DNA of 64,000 nucleotides from Clostridia bacterium (GTDB taxonomy: Bacteria > Bacillota > Clostridia > TANB77 > CAG-508). Positions within the stretch are counted from its first letter, which is position 1. Each line of letters starts with the position of its first letter. The notes beneath the pieces are model-generated. The model saw only the letters and a list, made by a program, of their open reading frames with translations, was not told the origin of the DNA and made no database searches. The translations under genes and the position numbers were made by a program. Shown here one piece after another: positions 23,427 through 31,903 of the stretch. Where the stretch lies: NCBI GenBank assembly GCA_017625465.1, contig JAGAKS010000017.1, positions 62,001-126,000 of the forward strand. The letters run 5' to 3'.

Positions 23427-26400
23427 ATGAAAAAAATTATATCATATATATTATTAGCTAGTATTCTAACTATTGCTTCCCTTTATGGAATAATATCAAT
23501 GGCTGTTGAAGATGTTGACTTAGTAGGTGGAGCAACTCCAATAGCTGTTGCTACTAAAAAAGCATATAGTTTTCAAAGCAGTTCATATACTAGAATAGGT
23601 AGATTTCCTATAGACGAGTATGTGTTTAATAGTCAGAAGAACTTTTTCTGTGCAGAGCATCATGTTGAATATGGTGGTAAGTACTTTGTAGGCAATAGTC
23701 ATGCTGGTCAATTAAAAGATACCAATATAGGTGATGGATATCATGTAAATAATACAGCAACTAAACACAAATGGGATTATACACTTGGTGTTCTATCAAC
23801 TTATGCAACTAGTATGACAGCAGATGTTGATACTACAGCAGATTATTATATAGATGCTAGTGGTAATTTTATAAAGCCAGATACTTGTACATATATTGGA
23901 TATAAAGAATCAACAGAAAGTCCAGAAGATTCTGCATATACTAACTGGTGGTATACTTCATACGATATGAATTTTGATTGTGAAAGTGGGGATGCAAATG
24001 GTAAATTGGCTTTTCTACTTGCATGTTATATGTCAGAAAGTACAAATAATACATTTACACGTGGATATTATGGTAATGACCCTTTACAAAGCGCAGTATG
24101 GGATTATTTTGGACAATTAAATAAACCAGGATATTCAGGTGAAAAGAATTTCTTGGAAGAACAAGGAAATGCATATATGAAATATCATTCTGATTCTGCA
24201 AATCCTAATGTAGATGTTACACCAGATGATAATGTTGGTACGACTATTTCGGGAACAACATACACAGTTGGACCTTTTAAAATGAGCAATTATGTAAGAG
24301 CACAAGATTATAGTTGTCCAAAAGTTAAAGGATTAAATTCAGAAGTCCCAGCAACATTGCAAGAAGTGTTTGGAACAGGTGCTGATGTTCAAGGTACTAT
24401 TATTGATATGAATGTATATGTATCAAACGGTTCATCAGAAAAGAAAATAAATATAAAAAATCAAATACCAGAACCTAATGCAACTTTTAATATCACTTTA
24501 AATGCTAGTGATATTGATGGATATGATGAATTAACAAAAATAGAATTTACATATCAAAGAATTCATGCATCTGGTAATGGCACTAAATACATTGGTAAAC
24601 AATGGAAAATCATTTTTAAAGAAGTGGTAGGCAGTAGCAAAAAAAGTAGTTGTTCATATAGCTGCCCAAGCCCGGCTTCTGGATGTTCAGCAAGTACAAG
24701 CCCTGGAACTACATCAGACCCATATACAGGCACTTGTACACATAAATGGTATTCTGGTTGTTGGACTACTTATGATGGAAGTTGTAGTGGTTGTAGATGT
24801 CCTGGTCATACAGGAAGTTGTAGTGATAGTTGCCCTGAAAATTGTACTTCTAGTCATAGTTATACTTGTTCAGGATGTGAATGTCCTGGAACTCACCCAG
24901 TTCATCATCATGGCACATATCACGAAACAACTCATACTGTAACATATTTATGTCCACATGGTCATAAAGACTGTAAAGAATTTAAATGGGAATACAGCGA
25001 TTGTGGTGAAGCTGCGCAAGATGGTTTCGCAGGTTCAGGAGTATTAGTAAATGAAATAAAGACATATACAATAACAGTGTCAGTTCCACTTAAAACAAAT
25101 ATGAAAATCTACAAATATATTAGTGAAGTAAAACATAATGGTACAGGCGGAAGAAATATATCAGTAGACGATAGAAGTGGAGATAAAACAGTAGCTTGGA
25201 AAAATGCAAATAGTGTAAAACTTGAAAGAGGAGATACTGTTACATATAAGATTGAGTTAAAGAATACTTCAAGATTTGCTACAGCAGTTAAGGTAAAAGA
25301 TGTTTTACCATCAGCTTGCTCAAGAGGATATAGATTTGAAAATCTTACTTTTGTAGATGCAAATGCACAAAAAATTAAATATACAAGTTTATCAGGTGCT
25401 ACAAATCCAGCGGGTTGGATAGAAGTACCAGCAAACAATACAGTGACTATGACTGTTAAACTTGATCCATTACAATATAGTGGTACATTTGAGAACAAAG
25501 TAGAGTTTATTACAACTAATAGTGGTAGTATACATATGAGGTTTGTTCATTGGGGAGATAATGCTACACACGGACCTCGTGGTTATAATAATGGAAATAA
25601 TACGACAAACATAGTTAATATAGATGAATCAAGATTAACAGATAGTGATTTCTATACAATTAAAGAATATGATTTAACTTTAGATAAATATATTACAGAA
25701 GTTAAACACGAAACAAATAATGTAGTAACATATAGCGGTACAGAAAGAAAGCAAATTGATGCAGAAAACAATAAGAAAAATGACCCAGTATATGCAGAAT
25801 ATGGAGATGTTGTAACATATAAGATTGATATTTATAATACAAAGAGTCCATATTTAAATGCTGGAAATAAAAATAGAAAGGATGCACCTTTCTGGGATCC
25901 AGATATAGCTTATGTAGATATAACAGATACATTACCTAAAAAATATAGTAAATTAAGTGTTGTAGTAAGTAATAATACTGGAACGATAACAACTAACAAT
26001 AGTGGCTTCAAGATTAATAATATTAAAGTTCCATATAATGGAATAACAACTGTTACGGTTACATTAGTTGTTGAAGAACATACAAAAGCAACATTAGAAG
26101 AAAACAATGTAAAAATAACACCAAATACAGAAGTTAGAAATGTAAATAATAAAGGTATTACAAATCATAGTGCAAAAACAACAACATCAGATTGGTATAA
26201 AATTAATGATTATAATTTAACACTTGACAAATATATTAGTAATTATAAACACGAATTGACAGATTTCAATAATACTAATAAATTTACAAATGAAACAAAT
26301 ACACTTGCCGATAGATATGCAATGACAGAAGAAGAAAAGAAAAATGCACCAATGCAAGCAGAGAAAGATGAAACAATTGTATATTCAATAAGATTAACAA

Positions 26401-29400
26401 ATGATGCAGTAGCACAAGGTAAAAAGAAAGCAACACAAGTAAGACCTACAAAAATACAAGATAAAATGGATGCAGGATTAGAATATCAAAGTGTAGTTGC
26501 TAATGTATATAAAGCAGATGGTAGTGTTAAATTCGCAAATATTCCTGTAACTCATACAGATATTGGAAATAATACACATACATTTGAAATCGGTAACAAA
26601 TTTGGAAATAATTACTTAATATTAGATCCAACAGATTATATTATTTATGAAATAACAGTAAAAGTTACAAAAACAAATATGTATTTATACAGTCTAGAAA
26701 ATACAGGTTCAATATTAATTTTAACTGATATCAACCATGACCAATCTTCAAGAGAAGTTAAAAATAATAGTTACAATGAAAATATTGCAGCTCAACAAGT
26801 ATCTAAAGAATATGTAAAACTAAAAGATTTAGTAATTGCTGGTAGAGTTTGGTTAGACAGAGATAAAGATGGATATATGGGTAAAAATGGTAATGGTGCT
26901 CTAGAAGTAGGCGGAAATGCAATTAATGTAGAAAGTACACCACCACCAAGTTCAAATATTCCTGATACAACTGGTAAAGAATATGCAATGCAAGGTATTA
27001 CAGTTAAACTTTATAAAGTAAATGCAGACGGAAGTTCTGAATTATTTAGAACAACTAAAACAGATAGCAATGGTATGTTTACATTCTCTAGACAAGAAGA
27101 TGGTTCAACATATTATGCTGGAGCATATACAGCATCAGGTAGTGGAGTAACAGAGAGCGAACAAAGAGTTCCAAAGGCTGAACCAAAAGATAATAATAAA
27201 AACTATAGTGCTAATAGTACATTAATTAATTACTATATTGAATATCAATATGATGGATTAATGTATAAGAGTACAGAAATTTATTCAGACAACAAAAACA
27301 TTAGTGCAAATGGTGAAATTGCAGACAAATATAAAATTGATTCAAATGCCTTAGAATTTAAAGATGTAAGAGATGCATATAATCAAAAATATGAAATTAT
27401 ATCATTTAATAAAGGTACTAGAGGAGATGGTTCAGAACCACAACAATTAGAGTATGATAAACAAAATCATAACTCATACTTACTAGAAGATAACACAAGA
27501 TATATTACTGCAAGAAGCTTTATAACAGAAGGTTCAAATTCAACAGATGCAAATAATACAAAATTCTTATGGTTATATAAACAATCATCAGATTATAAAC
27601 CAGAAACAGAATATTTAAAATACATAAATTTAGGTTTAGAAGAAAGAGAAGATGTTAATATTAAGTTAACTCAAGATGTTTATGACTTAACTACATATAT
27701 TAATGGAGAGCAAATGAATTATGAATATAACCAAAATAACTATACATTAAGAAAAGATGAAGTGCTTCCAGCTAATGTTTTAAGTTTAACTGATGCTAAT
27801 AAGAGAGCAATTGATAAAGAACAAGAACAAGCTAATGGAGCAGAATCAGATTATTCAAAATCATTTAATACTGAACATTTCATCACAGGTTACAAAAATG
27901 ATACAGGTTCAGTAGATGAAAATAAAATACTTTATAAATTTGAATACTACTTAGAGGATTACAATTATAGAATTTCTCAATATCATGCAGATACTGTAAG
28001 ATATTATAAAGGTTCAGCAAATAGAAATTATGATACAGATAAAGTAAATACTGCAGGAGATAGTATTTTAGTGGCGAACCAAACTGGTAGAGAAAGTGAG
28101 TTAAATACTCAAATTCAATTTAGAATTAAAGTTACAAATGAAAAAATAGAAAATGATGAACCATATCAAACAAATAAAGATATTGCAGTTTATACAGGAA
28201 TTAATGAAATTGTAGAATATTATGATACAGATTTCGTAAATGTATTTGCAGATGATAATGATACAATAAATACTTTAAGAATTAAGAAAAAAGGCACAAA
28301 TGATTACTTAGAGGACTACACACTTAAAGTGTCATCAGCAAAAGCAATAGTAACAACAGATGGTGTTGAAAAAGAAATTGGAGATGTTATTTTAAGTGCA
28401 AAATCTGAATATAACACTGAAAGAACTTTGAAAAATGGAGAAAACAAACTTTATGATACACTATATATAAGACCAAAAGTTTCAGACAATGTATTAGAAA
28501 CAATTCCAAATTCAAGCACAGGCCAACTAATTAAAGCAGGTAACTTTATATTAGGCGAAGGTGATAGTATGGATGTTTTAGTAACATTTACAGTTGAAAA
28601 AACAGCAGATACAAGAGAAGTAAGTGCTGCTGAAGCAAAAGAGATTATGACAATTTTAGGTACTAAAGAAAATGTTGCTGAAATAAGTGCATATTCAACA
28701 TACTATAAAACAGGAGAGAACAGCTATAAACCAGCAAGTTTAGTTGATAAAAACTCTAACCCAGGAAACTTTGGTGAAGTTTATGGTGGAGTAACAAATG
28801 TAGATGATAAAGAATATATTAAATATTTTGAAGATGATACTTTTAAAACAGGAATTACATTAACTATTCCAACCGATGGTAATGAAACCGAAAATAGAGA
28901 AAGAGATTTCATTCAAAGAACATTAACAGGATTTGTTTGGGATGATGCAAGAAGTGAAGAAGCCAAAGATGATAATGGTACACAATATATAGGAAATGGT
29001 ATATATACAGAAGGACATTCAGCAGATAAAGCAAACGATGCTGCAAGAAGAAATGAAGCCGTTTCTAATAAAGAAATCAATGATATTACAGTACAAGATG
29101 TTAAGACAGAATTAATTGAAATTATTAGAATGCCAGATCCAGATGATCCAACTAAAGAAAGAATTTACGAAGACACAATTTACGTAAATGGTGAAACTGG
29201 TGATAATGCTTCAGTAATGACAGCTAGAACAGATGCAAATGGTAAATACAAATTTAGTGGATATATTCCTGGTGAATATATTGTAAGATTTGGCTATGGT
29301 GATGATGCATCAAAAGACAATATGCTAATATTTAATGGCCAAGATTATAAGTCTACAACATATCAAGGTGGAGAAGCTGTATATGCAGAAAATGCAACAG

Positions 29401-31490
29401 AAAATTCAGCTAATAATATGACAGCAAAAGATGTTAGATTACAAATCTTAGAGAAAGCTAATACATCAGATGCTAAAGACGATGAAATTAGACGTCTTGA
29501 AGTAATTGGATATTCTGAAACAATGAATAACAATAAAAACGAAATACTAAAAGGAAAAGATAGTTCAAATAAAACAGAATTAATCAATAATACATCTATG
29601 TTTGCTGACACAATAGACTTTTTAGTAAGACCAGAAAAGAAATATGAAAAAGTAACAGTTTTAAAATTTGCAGAACATAATAAAATAATTACAGAAACAA
29701 CTAGATATGCAAGATTTAAAATTGAAAATATCGATTTCGGTTTACAATATAGACCTGAATTACAATTGACTTTAAATAAATATATTTCAAACATTACAGT
29801 TACAACTTCAGACACTAATGGCACAAATTCTACAGAACCATTAGTAGATGCATACTTTGATGCATATTATGGTGTAGTAAAAAATACAGATTATATAACA
29901 GGTGCAACAGATTTTGTAACAGATGATGAAGGAAATGTTATTGAAGTACAAGCTAATGATACAGTTGAAAATATTGAAAACAAATTAGGTAACAAAAAAG
30001 GTTTAGCTCAGAAAAATAATGATGGAACTTATGTAATTGCGGTTGCAGGAACTAAGTTAAATGAAAACTCATCAATAGGATTACAAAATGTTCAATATTT
30101 ACCAAATGAATACATTAAAGATAATGATGGCAACCAAGTAATAGAAGAAAAAGATGGTAAATATTTAGTAAAATCAACACAAGGTTTTGCATACATAGTA
30201 GTTGATGATAATCTTCTACAAGGTTCAATAATAAAAGTTAAGTATTTATTTACTGGAACGAATATTAGTGAAATTGACAGAATTGCATCAAATCTTTCAG
30301 ACTTAAGATTTAAAGAAAATCGAGAAGTTGAAAAATATACAAAAACAGGCGGAACACAAAATCAATATTATGATGAATATACTTACCAAGTAAATTCAAT
30401 TAATGAAAAGCCAAGCTTTATTGATCAACATTATTCTGCGGCTAGAACTGCAAGAAATGCATTATTTAGTGAATACTTTAGATATGAGCTTGATGCAAAT
30501 GAAACAGACCAAATTAAGAAATACAAAAATGGAGAAAAAATAGTATATCAAGTAAAAGCAAAGGACTTTGTTGCTAGTGATAGTAATAAGACAATTGCAA
30601 TACAAGATATTAAGAAAAATCCAGAAGGAAATAATCCTCATAGTGGAATGACAGGATATTATGGTAGATATTTAGGTTCTACATATTATACTGGTAAAAT
30701 AAGTCCAGAAGAGGTTGTAGCAGAGATTAAGTTAGATAAAGTATTAGATTATATTGATAATGATTTAGTATTTAACAATGATGATAACAGAGCAGAAAAT
30801 AACTTATGGAAAACAACAACTTCAAAAGAACTTCATAGTGATGGATTGTTAAATGTATTCAATTACACATACTTTGATGCTAATGGAAAAGAGGTATCAG
30901 GCAATACAACTACAGATAATTATAAATTACTTGATGCAGATGGTAGAGCTTATGATACAGATGAAAGAAGCAACTTAGCATTGTCATTAGATGATAGGGT
31001 AAGAGATGACTATACAGAAGGCGAAGAAGATATAACTGTAAATAAAGAGTTTAGTAAATTCTTATTACCAAGATATTCTAAGAGCTTAGAAAGCTTTGGT
31101 ACAATTTCATTATCAGCTTCAAAGGTACTTTCTCCAGAAGATAAGACAGACGACATGACTTATGAAAATATTGCAGAAATTATACAATATACATCAGTAA
31201 CTGGTAGAATTACAAACTTAGCAACTACAATAGGTAATGCTAAGATAGAAGATGTTCATAGAAAGAAAACTGAAAGTCCAGAGTTCTACGAAGGTAGAAC
31301 TGAAAGTGATACGGCTTCAGTAGAAAGAGTAACATTAACACCACCAACAGGTTTAAGCAGTATGAATCAAGTGGTAAGAGAAGTAGTTCAAGGTGCAAGT
31401 TACACAGTATTAGTAATAATTGTTGTAGGTCTTGTATGCGTAGGAATTACAGTTGGAATTACTTTATATCATAAAAGACGTATTAAATAA
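23427..31490 (+). CDS. Giant surface adhesin B1 with thioester-like domain and Cys/His-rich insert
   Basis: A 2687-residue exported protein behind a strong AAAGGAGGAG site. Signal peptide ~1-26. Residues ~45-330 resemble an internal-thioester (TQXA) adhesin domain: Cys75 in K-N-F-F-C-A-E-H and Gln221 in P-L-Q-S-A-V-W-D-Y. Residues 409-526 hold 17 Cys and many His. Three DUF11-like repeats each open with K-Y-I-(S/T) at ~560, ~750 and ~930. SdrD-B-like modules lie at ~1133-1290 and ~1829-1990, followed by an R-R-L-E-V-I-x-Y-S...M-F-A-D-T module shared with the protein at 37011. The end is TPPTG (2638-2642), a membrane helix and the tail KRRIK, resembling a sortase signal. Probable role: covalent or high-affinity attachment to a surface ligand (inference). 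Confidence 0.9.
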   Translation: MKKIISYILLASILTIASLYGIISMAVEDVDLVGGATPIAVATKKAYSFQSSSYTRIGRFPIDEYVFNSQKNFFCAEHHVEYGGKYFVGNSHAGQLKDTNIGDGYHVNNTATKHKWDYTLGVLSTYATSMTADVDTTADYYIDASGNFIKPDTCTYIGYKESTESPEDSAYTNWWYTSYDMNFDCESGDANGKLAFLLACYMSESTNNTFTRGYYGNDPLQSAVWDYFGQLNKPGYSGEKNFLEEQGNAYMKYHSDSANPNVDVTPDDNVGTTISGTTYTVGPFKMSNYVRAQDYSCPKVKGLNSEVPATLQEVFGTGADVQGTIIDMNVYVSNGSSEKKINIKNQIPEPNATFNITLNASDIDGYDELTKIEFTYQRIHASGNGTKYIGKQWKIIFKEVVGSSKKSSCSYSCPSPASGCSASTSPGTTSDPYTGTCTHKWYSGCWTTYDGSCSGCRCPGHTGSCSDSCPENCTSSHSYTCSGCECPGTHPVHHHGTYHETTHTVTYLCPHGHKDCKEFKWEYSDCGEAAQDGFAGSGVLVNEIKTYTITVSVPLKTNMKIYKYISEVKHNGTGGRNISVDDRSGDKTVAWKNANSVKLERGDTVTYKIELKNTSRFATAVKVKDVLPSACSRGYRFENLTFVDANAQKIKYTSLSGATNPAGWIEVPANNTVTMTVKLDPLQYSGTFENKVEFITTNSGSIHMRFVHWGDNATHGPRGYNNGNNTTNIVNIDESRLTDSDFYTIKEYDLTLDKYITEVKHETNNVVTYSGTERKQIDAENNKKNDPVYAEYGDVVTYKIDIYNTKSPYLNAGNKNRKDAPFWDPDIAYVDITDTLPKKYSKLSVVVSNNTGTITTNNSGFKINNIKVPYNGITTVTVTLVVEEHTKATLEENNVKITPNTEVRNVNNKGITNHSAKTTTSDWYKINDYNLTLDKYISNYKHELTDFNNTNKFTNETNTLADRYAMTEEEKKNAPMQAEKDETIVYSIRLTNDAVAQGKKKATQVRPTKIQDKMDAGLEYQSVVANVYKADGSVKFANIPVTHTDIGNNTHTFEIGNKFGNNYLILDPTDYIIYEITVKVTKTNMYLYSLENTGSILILTDINHDQSSREVKNNSYNENIAAQQVSKEYVKLKDLVIAGRVWLDRDKDGYMGKNGNGALEVGGNAINVESTPPPSSNIPDTTGKEYAMQGITVKLYKVNADGSSELFRTTKTDSNGMFTFSRQEDGSTYYAGAYTASGSGVTESEQRVPKAEPKDNNKNYSANSTLINYYIEYQYDGLMYKSTEIYSDNKNISANGEIADKYKIDSNALEFKDVRDAYNQKYEIISFNKGTRGDGSEPQQLEYDKQNHNSYLLEDNTRYITARSFITEGSNSTDANNTKFLWLYKQSSDYKPETEYLKYINLGLEEREDVNIKLTQDVYDLTTYINGEQMNYEYNQNNYTLRKDEVLPANVLSLTDANKRAIDKEQEQANGAESDYSKSFNTEHFITGYKNDTGSVDENKILYKFEYYLEDYNYRISQYHADTVRYYKGSANRNYDTDKVNTAGDSILVANQTGRESELNTQIQFRIKVTNEKIENDEPYQTNKDIAVYTGINEIVEYYDTDFVNVFADDNDTINTLRIKKKGTNDYLEDYTLKVSSAKAIVTTDGVEKEIGDVILSAKSEYNTERTLKNGENKLYDTLYIRPKVSDNVLETIPNSSTGQLIKAGNFILGEGDSMDVLVTFTVEKTADTREVSAAEAKEIMTILGTKENVAEISAYSTYYKTGENSYKPASLVDKNSNPGNFGEVYGGVTNVDDKEYIKYFEDDTFKTGITLTIPTDGNETENRERDFIQRTLTGFVWDDARSEEAKDDNGTQYIGNGIYTEGHSADKANDAARRNEAVSNKEINDITVQDVKTELIEIIRMPDPDDPTKERIYEDTIYVNGETGDNASVMTARTDANGKYKFSGYIPGEYIVRFGYGDDASKDNMLIFNGQDYKSTTYQGGEAVYAENATENSANNMTAKDVRLQILEKANTSDAKDDEIRRLEVIGYSETMNNNKNEILKGKDSSNKTELINNTSMFADTIDFLVRPEKKYEKVTVLKFAEHNKIITETTRYARFKIENIDFGLQYRPELQLTLNKYISNITVTTSDTNGTNSTEPLVDAYFDAYYGVVKNTDYITGATDFVTDDEGNVIEVQANDTVENIENKLGNKKGLAQKNNDGTYVIAVAGTKLNENSSIGLQNVQYLPNEYIKDNDGNQVIEEKDGKYLVKSTQGFAYIVVDDNLLQGSIIKVKYLFTGTNISEIDRIASNLSDLRFKENREVEKYTKTGGTQNQYYDEYTYQVNSINEKPSFIDQHYSAARTARNALFSEYFRYELDANETDQIKKYKNGEKIVYQVKAKDFVASDSNKTIAIQDIKKNPEGNNPHSGMTGYYGRYLGSTYYTGKISPEEVVAEIKLDKVLDYIDNDLVFNNDDNRAENNLWKTTTSKELHSDGLLNVFNYTYFDANGKEVSGNTTTDNYKLLDADGRAYDTDERSNLALSLDDRVRDDYTEGEEDITVNKEFSKFLLPRYSKSLESFGTISLSASKVLSPEDKTDDMTYENIAEIIQYTSVTGRITNLATTIGNAKIEDVHRKKTESPEFYEGRTESDTASVERVTLTPPTGLSSMNQVVREVVQGASYTVLVIIVVGLVCVGITVGITLYHKRRIK

Positions 31491-31504
31491 GCATTAATAA
31501 AAAT

Positions 31505-31539
31505 GACTCACAAATTGTAAAATTTGTGGGTCGTTTTTT
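31505..31539 (+). terminator. Terminator of giant surface operon 1
   Basis: A 12-bp stem (31505-31516 with 31521-31532, one G-T pair, GTAA loop) and a run of six T residues. It separates the two tandem gene pairs. Confidence 0.9.
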
Positions 31540-31632
31540 GTCTAAAAAACACAAAAAATGTTCAAAGTGACAATAAAATCTTTGAAAGTCCTAAAAATAG
31601 GCAAATTTTTTAAAAAAATAAAGCAAAAAAGG

Positions 31633-31661
31633 TTGAAAAACTTTACATAAATTGGTATAAT
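31633..31661 (+). promoter_or_regulatory. Upstream promoter P1 of giant surface operon 2
   Basis: TTGAAA at 31633-31638, 17-nt spacer, TATAAT at 31656-31661. It would give a leader of roughly 235 nt containing short hairpins (GGC-TTTT-GCC near 31675; AGCT...AGCT at 31687-31701) and the bipartite element. The rest of the 413-nt gap 31491-31903 holds the terminator, element copy 2 and promoter P2; no gene was seen in it. Confidence 0.6.
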
Positions 31662-31709
31662 AGATATTGAGCAGGCTTTTGCCAACTAGCTATTTTGGAG
31701 CTAAAAAAA

Positions 31710-31764
31710 TGTAATAAAAATTTTATATTTTAACATATAATTTTTATGAAGTATGTTTCCGTAA
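31710..31764 (+). promoter_or_regulatory. Bipartite surface-regulon element, copy 2
   Basis: TGTAATAAAAATTTTATATT starts at 31710 and TTTCCGTAA at 31756, again 46 nt apart. 51 nt separate it from the -35 of P2. Confidence 0.55.
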
Positions 31765-31815
31765 ATGGTTTAGACGAAAGTTTGTTAAAGTTATGCAACA
31801 CAGAGGTTTGAGCTA

Positions 31816-31843
31816 TTGACTTAAGCTTTTAGTGTAGTAAAAT
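31816..31843 (+). promoter_or_regulatory. Proximal promoter P2 of giant surface operon 2
   Basis: TTGACT at 31816-31821, 16-nt spacer, TAAAAT at 31838-31843, about 60 nt before the ATG at 31904. Confidence 0.5.
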
Positions 31844-31903
31844 ATAGTATATATGATAATAGAGTCGTACTATGTCAAAAAGTTTGTTAGGAGGATTGAA
31901 TTT

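Noticed and set aside
31666..31760. Leader hairpins considered as a c-di-GMP riboswitch before a surface gene
   Set aside because: The conserved GEMM-I or class II core motifs could not be found by eye.
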